NCBI GenBank assembly: GCA_021199255.1
Contig: JAJQIK010000036.1
Coordinates: forward strand, 1 to 64,000
Direction of reading: 5' to 3'
DNA length: 64,000 bases
DNA from: Clostridiales bacterium
GTDB lineage: Bacteria; Bacillota; Clostridia; Lachnospirales; Lachnospiraceae
The notes below the pieces were generated by a model. The model had not been told where the DNA came from, did not search any database, and was given only the letters and a program-made list of their open reading frames with translations. Positions 35,322-44,900 of the stretch are shown piece after piece. The position numbers and the translations under genes are program-made. Positions within the stretch are counted from its first letter, which is position 1. Every line of letters starts with the position of its first letter.

Positions 35322-37373
35322 CTATATCTTAAATTGCCGCAATAGTTCTGTCAGCTCCGCTGCACGGGTCTGCAGGGTTCCGGCTGCGGTATCCAAGGTA
35401 GAGATCGCTTCCCGCTGGGCGTCTACGGTCGCATTGACATTGGAGGAACCGGCCGCGGTCTCGGCGGAAATCGCGGATATGCTCTCAATGGCGTTCAGGG
35501 TGGCGCTTCTTGCGTTCTCCATATTGCGCATGTTGGCGGAAATGCCCGCAACAGAGTCTAAAAGCGTATGAATCTGCTGATCCATGCTCAGGAAGGAGTC
35601 TGTCGTCCGGGCGACGGCCTGTTCCTGAAAATCTACCGTCTCCCTGGCCTCCTGGGCTATGGTGACTACCTCGCCGGTATTGCGGATAATGTCGTCTATA
35701 ATCCGCTGGATTTCTCCGGCGGAAGAGGCAGACTGGTCGGCAAGCTGTCTGATCTGCTCCGCTACTACGGAGAAGCCGCGGCCTGCTTCCCCTGCCCTCG
35801 CCGCTTCTATGGAAGCGTTCAGGGACAGGAGATTGGTTTCCCTGGCAATACTGTTAATGCTCTCTACGATTTGCCCGATGGAACGGGATTTATCCGATAA
35901 GGCTTCAATGGCGTTGATGACGCTGCCGGTAATTTCGGAGGTTTTCCGGGCGCTTTCCGTCAGCGTATTCATGGAAGAAATACCTGTGCCGATGGAAGAA
36001 CCGGTGGATTCCGTCAAGGCGGTAATGGTGTCGGTATCCTTGGTGACGTCGCTGATTTTACCTGATAAAGAGTCCATCTGCGTCAGACAGTCCGCGGAAT
36101 TTTCGTCAAGCTGCGTCACGCCGTTTTCAATCTCCATAATCGCATTCTGGATATCCTCCGCCGTAGTCACGAAGGTGTCGGAGGAAGCCGAGACCTGCCC
36201 GGCAGCCTGGGTGAGCGAATTGCCGGCGTTGGTGACGTTGGTGAGCAGCGATTTCATGTTGTCCGCCATAGAATTGACGCCCTCCGCCAGCAGCTTAAAT
36301 TCATCCTTGCTTTTGGTTTTCAACTGAAGCGTCAGATCGCCGGAAGCAATTTCTTTCAACTGCTTCAGGATATGATAAATATTATGGTTGATATGCCCGG
36401 ATAAGATGCAGCCAAGCAGCGCGGCAATGACCACGGCAATGATCACAAGGAGCATGGCAACCGTCTTGATGCTGGAGGCCTGTGCCAGAATCGTGGACTG
36501 GGGAATCAGCGCGCAGATCATGGCGGAATGATTGGTGATGGGAGAGTAGAGGAACAGATATTCTTCTCCGTCATAGGTCACATATTCCATGCCGCTTTCC
36601 TGACTCTGGACAGCCGTCTGATAAAAGTCCGCTGTGCTAAACAGACCGTCTTTAACCGAGGTGCCGTCGGAATATAGTTCCGTCCCGTCCTGCGTAATAA
36701 ACGCCGCGTGACTGCCTTCCCCGGCGTCTAACGCGGAGAGGGAATCGGTTACAAGGCTCAGCTTGAAATCGATCAGCATCATGGCCCTGCCGCTGGTAAG
36801 GTGCTTGGCAAGACGCAGGGAGTATTGGGAGCTGTCCGTGCCCAAGGCGTCGTTGGCGTCTGACTGGTTGCCAAACAGGTAATAAGTAGAGCGGTTCTCC
36901 AGAACCAAAGCGCCCTCTGGCGTTTCCGCGTATGCGGTGTAGGGAGTAGAGGTGGTGGGCGCCGCCGATGTAATGGAGGTCAGATCGTCGGAGATAAAGG
37001 AAATATTACAGATGAGGTCATTGGTGTTGACGTCGCGGCTGACCTCCTTCGCGTATGTTAAGGCGAGTCCTTTTCCTTCGCTGCTTTCCAGCAGACCCTT
37101 GAAATATTTCGACAGGTCGTCGTCAGACAGATAGGATTTATAATTAGACCGAACCGTATTGATTGCCAGGGCAAGATACTGGTTGGTCATATTCATAGTC
37201 TGGCTGACGGAGGCCTCGTAGTTGGCGATGATTGCCTTGGAAGCCTGTTGGTATGATACAACCCCAAGGACGATAATACATAGGACCGGGATCAAAAAAG
37301 ATGCGATCAGCTTGGAGCGTAGCTGCCGGTATACAGGTACGGTATTGTTTGTTTTCTTTTTTTCTCTTTTCAT
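35322..37373 (-). CDS. Methyl-accepting chemotaxis protein
   Basis: Transmembrane chemoreceptor, 683 aa. Seen: N-terminal TM at about 20-42, an extracellular Cache-like sensor of about 250 residues, and a second TM ([20 protein letters not shown]). A HAMP segment follows, then a long coiled-coil signalling domain whose tip contains [20 protein letters not shown] and [15 protein letters not shown]. The ligand is unknown. The start I chose is the ATG after GGAGATTATC. The gene stands alone; no che or flagellar genes are in the window. Confidence 0.93.
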   Translation of the reverse strand: MKREKKKTNNTVPVYRQLRSKLIASFLIPVLCIIVLGVVSYQQASKAIIANYEASVSQTMNMTNQYLALAINTVRSNYKSYLSDDDLSKYFKGLLESSEGKGLALTYAKEVSRDVNTNDLICNISFISDDLTSITSAAPTTSTPYTAYAETPEGALVLENRSTYYLFGNQSDANDALGTDSSQYSLRLAKHLTSGRAMMLIDFKLSLVTDSLSALDAGEGSHAAFITQDGTELYSDGTSVKDGLFSTADFYQTAVQSQESGMEYVTYDGEEYLFLYSPITNHSAMICALIPQSTILAQASSIKTVAMLLVIIAVVIAALLGCILSGHINHNIYHILKQLKEIASGDLTLQLKTKSKDEFKLLAEGVNSMADNMKSLLTNVTNAGNSLTQAAGQVSASSDTFVTTAEDIQNAIMEIENGVTQLDENSADCLTQMDSLSGKISDVTKDTDTITALTESTGSSIGTGISSMNTLTESARKTSEITGSVINAIEALSDKSRSIGQIVESINSIARETNLLSLNASIEAARAGEAGRGFSVVAEQIRQLADQSASSAGEIQRIIDDIIRNTGEVVTIAQEARETVDFQEQAVARTTDSFLSMDQQIHTLLDSVAGISANMRNMENARSATLNAIESISAISAETAAGSSNVNATVDAQREAISTLDTAAGTLQTRAAELTELLRQFKI

Positions 37374-37490
37374 GATAATCTCCATCGATATTTCTTGTAA
37401 AATTTACAGCTATTTTAACATATTTTTTTTCATTTGTCCCAGCAGTTACGAAAAAAACCGAAAAAAATTATGCCCGGGAAACAAAAAGCG

Positions 37491-37519
37491 TTGCGCATTA
37501 CCGGAATAAAAGATATGAT
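37491..37519 (+). promoter_or_regulatory. Predicted promoter for UDP-sugar pyrophosphorylase gene
   Basis: TTGCGC (37491-37496), 17-nt spacer, TATGAT (37514-37519), about 50 nt upstream of the start codon. Confidence 0.55.
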
Positions 37520-37572
37520 AAAAGCATCAAGCAAAGATTCCGGAGGGGATCAGGGAAAGGAATGGTAGCGAT

Positions 37573-38799
37573 ATGGGATATCAGGAAGCGTATGAGAAAC
37601 TGGAAAAATACGGACAATTACACGTACTGCAATATTATGAGGAATTAAGCGAAGCGGAAAAGGCGGCATTGGTCGAGCAGATTGAGAATACGGACCTGGA
37701 CGTGCTTTCCCTGTGCCAAAAGCGGGAAGAACTCAATCCCCGCGGTACCATTACTCCTATCGACGTGATGCGGCTGGACGAGATAGCGCGCAGGAAGGAA
37801 GCCTTTACTGCATGTGGACTGGAGGCCATCAAGGCGGGCAAAGTGGGAGCGGTTCTTCTGGCGGGAGGCATGGGAACCAGGCTGGGCTCCGATGAACCCA
37901 AGGGAGTATATAATATCGGACTGACCAGGGACGTCTATATTTTCCAGCGGCTGGTGGAGAATCTGCTGGACGTGGTACGGCAGGCGGATACCTGGATTCC
38001 CCTTTATATCATGACCAGCGATAAGAATCATGAAGCCACCACCGCCTTTTTTAAGGCCAGGAATTATTTCGGTTATCATCCGGATTATGTGACCTTTTTC
38101 ATGCAGGATATGGCGCCTGCCTCAGATTATCAGGGTAAGGTGTATCTGGAGGCCAGAAATAAGATGTCTACCTCTCCCAATGGCAACGGCGGCTGGTTTT
38201 TGTCTATGATGAAGTGGGGCGTAGCCGATCAGATTCGCGAGGCCGGCGTGGAGTGGCTCAATGTTTTTGCCGTGGACAATGTCCTGCAGCGTATTGCCGA
38301 TCCCTGCTTTGTGGGCGCGGTGATTTCCAGCGGCAGCGCGGCGGGAGCCAAGGTGGTCAAAAAGAACGCGCCGGACGAGAAGGTAGGGGCGATGTGCCTG
38401 GAAGACGGCAGGCCGTCTATCGTGGAATACTATGAGATGACAGAGGAATTGATGAAAGCTGAGGACGCCCAGGGAGAACCGGCATATAATTTCGGCGTGA
38501 TTTTGAATTATCTGTTTCGCGTAAAGGATCTGGAAGAGATTGTGGCTAAGAAGCTGCCCCTTCATATTGTGGAAAAGAAGATTCCCTACCTGAATGAGAA
38601 GGGTGAGCTGGTCAAGCCGGATCAACCCAACGGTTATAAGTTTGAGCAACTGGTTCTTGACATGATTCACGAACTGGATTCCTGCCTGCCCTATGAGGTT
38701 GTGAGGAATTATGAGTTCGCGCCGATTAAAAATAAGACGGGCGTCGATTCGGTAGAGAGCGCGCAGGCGCTGTGCAGAGAGAACCATATTCCGCTGTAG
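37573..38799 (+). CDS. UDP-sugar pyrophosphorylase (UDPGP type 1 family)
   Basis: Nucleotidyltransferase making a UDP-sugar from UTP and a sugar 1-phosphate. Seen: 408 aa, LLAGGMGTRLGSDEPKGVYN (the UTP-binding loop LAGGxGTRLGxxxPKG), PLYIMTSDKNHEATTAFF, and NGNGGWFLSM (the family's P-NGNGG motif). This is the eukaryote-like UAP/UGP type rather than bacterial GalU. Either UDP-GlcNAc or UDP-glucose/galactose could be the product. The start follows GGAAAGGAATGG. It stands alone behind its own promoter. Confidence 0.88.
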   Translation: MGYQEAYEKLEKYGQLHVLQYYEELSEAEKAALVEQIENTDLDVLSLCQKREELNPRGTITPIDVMRLDEIARRKEAFTACGLEAIKAGKVGAVLLAGGMGTRLGSDEPKGVYNIGLTRDVYIFQRLVENLLDVVRQADTWIPLYIMTSDKNHEATTAFFKARNYFGYHPDYVTFFMQDMAPASDYQGKVYLEARNKMSTSPNGNGGWFLSMMKWGVADQIREAGVEWLNVFAVDNVLQRIADPCFVGAVISSGSAAGAKVVKKNAPDEKVGAMCLEDGRPSIVEYYEMTEELMKAEDAQGEPAYNFGVILNYLFRVKDLEEIVAKKLPLHIVEKKIPYLNEKGELVKPDQPNGYKFEQLVLDMIHELDSCLPYEVVRNYEFAPIKNKTGVDSVESAQALCRENHIPL

Positions 38800-38804
38800 A
38801 TATC

Positions 38805-39410
38805 TTAATCCGGGCTGCCTGATGGAGAAGCCGCGGCTGCGTCATGCCCGCCGCGGGTCTCCGTCAGCTCCGGCCGATACCAGTTATTGAACAGCTTTTG
38901 GATAATATCCAGCAGGTCTTCGTCAGGCAGGGCGTTCTGGCTTTGAAGGTTGACCAGTATGGCGTGCATAATTCCATAAAAGTAAATATCCTTTATCACC
39001 TTTATTTTGGCGGTATCGCCGCCCGGCTGATACAGGTTTCCGGGAACCTTTTCTCTCAATCTTCTTACAAAATGGGAACGATTCTGCTCGGACATCAGAA
39101 TGGATATCCGGTCTGCGTTTTCGTGAAAGCAATGAATGACAATCTCAAAAAACTGTCTTTCGCCAATTCCTTTTTCTCCCCGTTGTTCGTTTAATACTTT
39201 CAGCGTGCTTTGCAGAAACTCATCTTCCGCGTATTCTATTAAAGCAAAAATGTCCTCAAAGTAACGGTAAAAAGTCGTGCGGTTGTATCCCGCGAGAGTC
39301 GTTATTTCCCGAATGGTAATCTGTTCCATATTCTTTTTCTGGGCTAATTGAAAAAAAGCGTTCACAAAGGATTCCCTTGTGGCGTCTGTGATTTCCGGCC
39401 GTTTCTTCAT
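38805..39410 (-). CDS. TetR-family regulator
   Basis: 201 aa. Seen: N-terminal HTH (ITIREITTLAGYNRTTFYRY) in the typical TetR position, then a helical ligand-binding domain. It is divergent from a two-gene ABC exporter, and three near-identical palindromic sites lie between them, so it very likely represses that operon and itself and is released by an exported compound (inference). Its 3' end lies 5 nt from the convergent pyrophosphorylase gene. Confidence 0.88.
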   Translation of the reverse strand: MKKRPEITDATRESFVNAFFQLAQKKNMEQITIREITTLAGYNRTTFYRYFEDIFALIEYAEDEFLQSTLKVLNEQRGEKGIGERQFFEIVIHCFHENADRISILMSEQNRSHFVRRLREKVPGNLYQPGGDTAKIKVIKDIYFYGIMHAILVNLQSQNALPDEDLLDIIQKLFNNWYRPELTETRGGHDAAAASPSGSPD

Positions 39411-39455
39411 GTTTTCCTCCCGCTATGTAAGCTTTCCTGATTAATGGAAATTGTA

Positions 39456-39571
39456 CAACACATGTTGCGTTATGGCAAGCGTCAAACCGAGATAATGCGA
39501 CACATGTTGCAAATTGTTGCTTGATGAATCTCCGGCAGGGTGCTAACATAATATCTCGCAACAGGTGTCGC
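39456..39571. promoter_or_regulatory. Three TetR-type operators around the ABC exporter promoter
   Basis: Sites: CAACACATGTTGCG (39456-39469), GCGACACATGTTGC (39497-39510) and GCAACAGGTGTCGC (39558-39571). Site 3 equals the reverse complement of site 2 at 13 of 14 positions. The promoter TTGATG (39521-39526), 17 nt, TAACAT (39544-39549, with extended TGn) sits between sites 2 and 3, a repression layout. Confidence 0.75.
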
Positions 39572-39611
39572 AATTACTGGTTGCAGGAGGATTATGGAAG
39601 GAGGAGGTTCT

Positions 39612-41408
39612 ATGTTTCATATTTTCAGGAATATGAAGACCAAAGACAGATGGCTGGCGCTGGCGTGCCTGCTGCTTGTCTGCGGCCAAGTGTATTTTGA
39701 TTTGCGCTTGCCGGATTATACGGCTCAAATTACGGTTTTAATCAGCAGCGAGGTTACGGAGCTGTCAGAATATTTTGCAGCCGGAGGGCGGATGCTCGGC
39801 TGCGCCCTGTGCAGCGCTTTTCTGACCGTGGTGGTGGGTTATCTGGCAGCCACGATCGCGGCGGATTTTTCCTTTGACGTTCGGGCAAAGCTGTTCCATA
39901 AGGTTGCGGCTATGGGCAGCGGCGAGATCAAGAGGTTTTCCACGGCAAGCCTGATTACCCGTACCACCAACGACATTACGCAGGTACAGATGATCATCGC
40001 CATGGGGCTTCAGATGATGCTCCGCGCGCCTATTATGGCAATCTGGGCGATTGTCAAAATCGTTGGGAAAAGCTGGCAGCTTTCCGCGGTGGTGGCCGCT
40101 GCGGTGGTGATCGTCGTAGGGGCTATGGTTACCCTGCTGACGATTATGATTCCCAAATTCCGTATTGTCCAGAAGCAGATCGACGACGTTAACCGGATCA
40201 CGGACGAAAATTTAAGCGGTATCCGGGTCGTCCGCGCGTTTAATGCGGAAAAGTACCAGGAGGATAAGTTTGAGGGGGCAAACGAATCGCTGACGCAGAC
40301 GCAGCTTTTTACGGGCAGAGGAATGGCGTTTCTGGCTCCTGTTATGATGTTTGTACAGAGCAGCGTGTCGGTTGGGATTTATTATGTGGGCGCTCTGCTT
40401 ATCAATGCGATTGACGTGCCCTTAAGTGGAACGATGGAGAACATTATGGCGTCTGTTTCTGACCGTGCGGTTATGCTCGGCGAGGTCGTTTCTTTCAGCT
40501 CCTATGCCCTGTATGTAATCATGTCCTTTGTGATGCTGCTGATGATCTTTATGCTGCTGCCGCGTGCGCAGGTGTCCGCAAACCGTATCAATGAGGTCAT
40601 CGATGCTGATATTGCGGTTCAGGAAGGCGCGGAAACCACATCCGAAGAAATCGGCAGCATTGAGTTTCGCGATGTGTCTTTTCGCTATCCTGACGCTTCC
40701 GGGGATTGCCTGAAACATATTTCCTTTAAAGCCAAAAGAGGCGAAACCGTAGCGTTTATCGGAGCCACCGGCTCCGGCAAGTCGACGCTTGGCGGGCTGG
40801 CGGCAAGGCTTTATGACGCGACGGAAGGAACCATCTTGCTGGATGGAAAAGAAATATCTAAATATAATTTTGAGACGCTTTACAATAAAATTGGGTATGT
40901 GCCTCAGAAGGCAATCCTGTTTGCGGATACCGTAGAGGGGAATATTGCTTTTGGGAAGAAACGGCGGGAAATGACGGATACCGATGTGGAGAGCGCTCTG
41001 GATATTGCGCAGGCGGCGGATTTTGTCCATGCCATGGAGGAGGGCAAAAACAGCCGGATTTCACAGAGCGGCTCTAATGTTTCGGGAGGGCAGAAGCAGC
41101 GGCTGTCTATTGCCAGAGCCATTGCCAGAAAGCCGGAAATCCTGATTTTCGACGATTCCTTTTCAGCTCTGGATTATAAGACAGACCGTATTTTGAGACA
41201 GAGGATTAGGACAGATTTGAAAGGAACGACCTGTCTGATCGTAGCGCAGAGAATTGGGACGATCAGGGGGGCGGATAGAATTGTGGTGTTGGACGGCGGC
41301 GAGGTTGCCGGAATCGGCACCCATGACGAACTGATGAAAAATTGTCCTGCCTATCAGCAGATTGCCCTGTCGCAGCTCTCGGCGGATGAGCTTGCGGCAA
41401 ATGCGTAA
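39612..41408 (+). CDS. ABC exporter half-transporter, degenerate-site subunit
   Basis: 598 aa with fused membrane and ATPase domains. Seen: six TM segments in the first 330 residues, TNDITQVQMIIAMGLQMMLR, Walker A GATGSGKST, signature VSGGQKQRLSIARAIA and Walker B ILIFDDSFSALD. The catalytic Glu after Walker B is replaced by Asp, the mark of the degenerate subunit in heterodimeric exporters. ATG 39612 follows AAGGAGGAGG. The partner gene starts 14 nt downstream. Probable multidrug or peptide/lipid export under TetR control. Confidence 0.93.
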   Translation: MFHIFRNMKTKDRWLALACLLLVCGQVYFDLRLPDYTAQITVLISSEVTELSEYFAAGGRMLGCALCSAFLTVVVGYLAATIAADFSFDVRAKLFHKVAAMGSGEIKRFSTASLITRTTNDITQVQMIIAMGLQMMLRAPIMAIWAIVKIVGKSWQLSAVVAAAVVIVVGAMVTLLTIMIPKFRIVQKQIDDVNRITDENLSGIRVVRAFNAEKYQEDKFEGANESLTQTQLFTGRGMAFLAPVMMFVQSSVSVGIYYVGALLINAIDVPLSGTMENIMASVSDRAVMLGEVVSFSSYALYVIMSFVMLLMIFMLLPRAQVSANRINEVIDADIAVQEGAETTSEEIGSIEFRDVSFRYPDASGDCLKHISFKAKRGETVAFIGATGSGKSTLGGLAARLYDATEGTILLDGKEISKYNFETLYNKIGYVPQKAILFADTVEGNIAFGKKRREMTDTDVESALDIAQAADFVHAMEEGKNSRISQSGSNVSGGQKQRLSIARAIARKPEILIFDDSFSALDYKTDRILRQRIRTDLKGTTCLIVAQRIGTIRGADRIVVLDGGEVAGIGTHDELMKNCPAYQQIALSQLSADELAANA

Positions 41409-41422
41409 GGAGGTGCGTATCG

Positions 41423-43471
41423 ATGTCAGAAACAAATAATCAGTATCGCAGGCCGGCCGGGGCGCCGATGAGAAGAGGCCCCATGGGCGGAGGCCCGATG
41501 AGGGGTATGGGCGGAGGAAAAGCGAAGGATACAAAGGGGGCTTTGGGGAAACTGATTTCCTATTGCGGCGGTCAGGCAGGAATGATACTTTTCGCGTTAA
41601 TACTTGCCGCGATTGGGGCGGTTTTTACCATCATAGGGCCGAACCGGCTCAGCCTGCTGACCGACTATATTTATGACGGACTGTCCGGCGGAGCCTCGTC
41701 GGAGGAAATGGCGGAGGATATTCAAAATCAAATCATCAATGGTGAGATTGATCTGCTTGCTGTTTTACCGGAGGGAACGGACATAGAAGATATTGATCTT
41801 ACAGATACCGACAATGAGTTGACCAGGGAGGTGCTTTCCCATATCGCGTTAAGCGAAGAATATCAGACGGCTCATGGGAATGACGGAATCGATATGGATG
41901 GGATTCTGGGCGTGGCGCTGCTGCTGATTGGAATTTATCTGGCCAGCGCCGTCTGTAACTTCGTGCAGCATTATATCATGCAGACCGTGACACAGCGGAC
42001 TGCAAAAAGACTGCGGGGGGATATCGACACGAAGATTAACCGCCTGCCGCTCAAATACTTTTCCGGCGCTGCCGCAGGCGACGTCCTGTCCCGTATGACC
42101 AATGATGTAGACATGATTGGACAGGCCATGTCCAACAGTCTGTCGAATCTTGTTACTGCGGTTGCGCAATTTATCGGCTGTCTGATTATGATGTACTATA
42201 CCAACTGGATTATGGCGACGACAACCGTACTGACCACACTTATCGGCCTTATTCTGATGGTAGTCATTATGAGCCGTTCGCAGAAATATTTCACGGCAAG
42301 GCAGGAAAGTCTCGGCGCGCTGAACGGATATATTGAGGAAATGTATAGCGGACACGATATGATCAGGATTCTGAACGCCGAGGAAGAAGTAAAAGAAAAA
42401 TTCTCGTCCATGAATCAGGCGGTTAAGAACGCGAATTTCCGCTCTCAGTTTTTATCCGGACTGATGCAGCCGCTAATGGCCTTTATCGGCAATCTGGGGT
42501 ATGTGGCGGTCTGCGTTGTGGGCGCTGTGCAGATGATTAACGGGCAGATTACCTTCGGCGTGATTACGGCATTTTTGATTTACACCCGCTTATTCGAGTC
42601 GCCGCTGCGCCAGGTTTCTCAGGCTATGACCCAGGTTCAATCCTGTGCGGCAGCTTCGGAACGGGTGTTTGAATTTTTGGCGGAGGAGGAAATGGAGGAT
42701 GAATCCGGCAAGACCCGGCGTATTGAGCGCGTGCGCGGCGAGGTGGAATTTCAGCATGTGAAGTTCGCCTATCCGAGCGCGCCTGAGAAAGAGATCATTC
42801 ACGATTTCAGCATCAGGGTAAAACCGGGCGAGAAGGTAGCGATTGTGGGACCCACCGGGGCGGGCAAGACGACTCTGGTCAACCTGTTGATGCGGTTCTT
42901 TGAACCCACAGGAGGAACCATCCTGATCGACGGCGTTCCGACGCGGGATATTCCCAGAAGTAATGTACACAGCCAGTTTGGCATGGTTTTGCAGGATACC
43001 TGGCTGTTTGAGGGAACCGTCCGGGAAAACCTGCTTTACAACACGGAAGGCGTCTCCGATGAACAGATGATACAGGCGTGTAGGGCCTGCGGTATCCACA
43101 GCTTTATTCAGGCGCTGCCGCAGGGGTATGATTCTGTTCTGCGCGACAATACGGCTATTTCCGCCGGGCAGAAGCAGCTCATGACCATTGCCAGGGCCAT
43201 GATTCAGAACAGTCCCATGCTGATTCTGGATGAGGCGACCTCCAGTGTGGATACCAAGACGGAAATGCTGACGCAGCAGGCCATGGATCGGTTGACGGAT
43301 AAGCGTACCAGCTTTGTGATCGCCCATCGTCTCTCGACCATTAAAAACGCCGATATGATCCTTGTCATGCGGGACGGTGATATTGTGGAACAGGGCAGCC
43401 ACGAGGAATTGCTGCGGCGTAACGGCTTCTATGCAGAACTGTACAACAGCCAGTTCGAGCAGGTATCCTGA
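41423..43471 (+). CDS. ABC exporter half-transporter, canonical-ATPase subunit
   Basis: 682 aa. Seen: a Gly/Met/Arg-rich N-terminal tail (GAPMRRGPMGGGPMRGMGGG), six TM segments, and an insertion of about 75 mostly acidic residues after TM1. The ATPase has Walker A GPTGAGKTT, FGMVLQDTWLFEGTVRENLL, a weakened signature ISAGQKQLMTIARAM and a normal Walker B ILDEATSSVDTKTEM. Together with the upstream subunit this gives one intact and one degenerate ATP site. AAGGAGGTG precedes the ATG. Confidence 0.93.
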   Translation: MSETNNQYRRPAGAPMRRGPMGGGPMRGMGGGKAKDTKGALGKLISYCGGQAGMILFALILAAIGAVFTIIGPNRLSLLTDYIYDGLSGGASSEEMAEDIQNQIINGEIDLLAVLPEGTDIEDIDLTDTDNELTREVLSHIALSEEYQTAHGNDGIDMDGILGVALLLIGIYLASAVCNFVQHYIMQTVTQRTAKRLRGDIDTKINRLPLKYFSGAAAGDVLSRMTNDVDMIGQAMSNSLSNLVTAVAQFIGCLIMMYYTNWIMATTTVLTTLIGLILMVVIMSRSQKYFTARQESLGALNGYIEEMYSGHDMIRILNAEEEVKEKFSSMNQAVKNANFRSQFLSGLMQPLMAFIGNLGYVAVCVVGAVQMINGQITFGVITAFLIYTRLFESPLRQVSQAMTQVQSCAAASERVFEFLAEEEMEDESGKTRRIERVRGEVEFQHVKFAYPSAPEKEIIHDFSIRVKPGEKVAIVGPTGAGKTTLVNLLMRFFEPTGGTILIDGVPTRDIPRSNVHSQFGMVLQDTWLFEGTVRENLLYNTEGVSDEQMIQACRACGIHSFIQALPQGYDSVLRDNTAISAGQKQLMTIARAMIQNSPMLILDEATSSVDTKTEMLTQQAMDRLTDKRTSFVIAHRLSTIKNADMILVMRDGDIVEQGSHEELLRRNGFYAELYNSQFEQVS

Positions 43472-43489
43472 GCGGGATGGCGGGGAATA

Positions 43490-44023
43490 CTATAACTTGC
43501 TTTTCATTAATTCCAGCACCTTGGCAATTTCCTCTGTCGGCTCAGGACGCTCACTGCTCAGCCAGTCATAGAGCACGGTAAAGGTTCCCTGGAAGATAAA
43601 CTGGCGGATGTATTTAGCCTGCGTTTCCGAATAGCTGCTTTCGTCCGCCAGATTTTGAAAAATAATGCTGATGCTGGGAATGGCAAACAGGTGCGCTGAG
43701 AAATCCTGCATGGGAAGAGAGCGGACGAGGAGGCAAAACAGCTCCCGCTGTTCATATAAATAACGCAGGATCGGCAGTAAGGCGTTCGGGCTTTGCGTAC
43801 AGATGGGTTTTAATTCGTCGTCAAGCTGCTGGAGAAAGTCTGCTTCGATTTCATTTAGAAGGTCAGCCTGGCTGCCGTAATATTTATAAAAGGTCGTGCG
43901 GTTAATTTGCGACACAGCGCATAATTCATAAATCGAAATCTGATTCAATGGTTTCTCTTTTAATAATTTTAACAATCCGGATTTCAGCATGGCTTTGCTG
44001 ATCCGGATTCTTTGATTTTCCAT
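43490..44023 (-). CDS. TetR-family regulator
   Basis: 177 aa. Seen: N-terminal HTH with NQISIYELCAVSQINRTTFY and KYYGSQADLLNEIEADFLQQ, the TetR/AcrR pattern, then a helical C-terminal domain of the TetR_C type. I choose the ATG after GAGGTGAAACGAG; a GTG 12 nt upstream is possible. It is divergent from the HXXEE gene pair and palindromic sites lie between them, so it probably controls that pair. Confidence 0.85.
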   Translation of the reverse strand: MENQRIRISKAMLKSGLLKLLKEKPLNQISIYELCAVSQINRTTFYKYYGSQADLLNEIEADFLQQLDDELKPICTQSPNALLPILRYLYEQRELFCLLVRSLPMQDFSAHLFAIPSISIIFQNLADESSYSETQAKYIRQFIFQGTFTVLYDWLSSERPEPTEEIAKVLELMKSKL

Positions 44024-44110
44024 AACTCGTTTCACCTCAACAAATAAGATTTAACTGTTGATTTTAGCACAAATAAGTATTCTGCACTTGACTATGCGAC
44101 ATTTCGCAAA

Positions 44111-44151
44111 TCAACAGTATGTTGACTTTAACTAATAATGTTTATTATAAT
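44111..44151 (+). promoter_or_regulatory. Promoter and palindromic operator of the HXXEE gene pair
   Basis: Promoter TTGACT (44122-44127), 18-nt spacer, TATAAT (44146-44151). The perfect palindrome TCAACAGTATGTTGA (44111-44125) overlaps the -35. Related half-sites occur at 44053-44063 (AACTGTTGATT) and 44169-44174 (TCAACA). This fits repression by the divergent TetR protein. Confidence 0.65.
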
Positions 44152-44199
44152 AAAACAGTGATGGCTTGTCAACATTATGAACGGCAGGAGGTTTGTGTG

Positions 44200-44898
44200 A
44201 TGAAAATTTGGAGACGATACTGGTACTATATTGGGGGCGTGCTTTTTGTGCTGCTTGCCTTTATCATGGGGCTGTGGGGATGCGATTATCTGAGCAAGAT
44301 TCAGGTTCTCCTGATCTTTAGCTGGATGGGGATGCTGATGCATCAATTTGAGGAATACGCGTTGCCGGGAGGCTTCCCGCTTATTTCCAATATGGCCGGA
44401 TTAGGGGAAACGGAGCATCCGGAACGCTATCCCCTGAACGCGAGACAGAGTTTTCTGAGTAATGTGATTTTCTGCTATCTGAGTTATATTCTCCCTATCT
44501 GCTTTCCGAACCTGATCTGGATGGGAGCCAGCCAGGTGTTGGCGGGCGTGTGGCAGCTTCCGGGTCATGGAATCGCCATGAATGTGCGGCTGGGGAGCAA
44601 ATATAATCCGGGTCTTGCGTCTACGGCTTTGCTGCAAACGCCGGTAGCCGTTTATTACATCTGGTATGTATGTACTTATATGCCGGACAAAGCGGGACAG
44701 CTTTGGTGGGGAATCCCCGGCTCCCTGCTTATGCTTCTGCTTACTTTTATCGTGCCTATTCTGTTGATGAAGGATAAAGAATCTCCCTATCCTTTTGAAG
44801 AGCGGGAGCTTTACGGCTATCGCAAGGAGCGCGTAGCGGCTCTCTGGAACGAAAGAAAGGCGGAAAAGGCTGCCAAAAACGCAAAGGAGGACAAATAA
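44200..44898 (+). CDS. HXXEE-domain membrane protein (first of pair)
   Basis: 232 aa, about six hydrophobic segments (YYIGGVLFVLLAFIMGLWGC). Seen: the family motif in LMHQFEEYALPGGFPLISN (H-x-x-E-E) and a second conserved region RLGSKYNPGLASTAL. ATG 44200 has AGGAGG 8 nt upstream; an upstream in-frame ATG overlaps the promoter and is rejected. The biochemical role of HXXEE proteins is not established; the motif suggests metal binding or membrane-bound enzymatic function (inference). It is followed 2 nt later by a paralogue. Confidence 0.8.
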   Translation: MKIWRRYWYYIGGVLFVLLAFIMGLWGCDYLSKIQVLLIFSWMGMLMHQFEEYALPGGFPLISNMAGLGETEHPERYPLNARQSFLSNVIFCYLSYILPICFPNLIWMGASQVLAGVWQLPGHGIAMNVRLGSKYNPGLASTALLQTPVAVYYIWYVCTYMPDKAGQLWWGIPGSLLMLLLTFIVPILLMKDKESPYPFEERELYGYRKERVAALWNERKAEKAAKNAKEDK

Positions 44899-44900
44899 CT

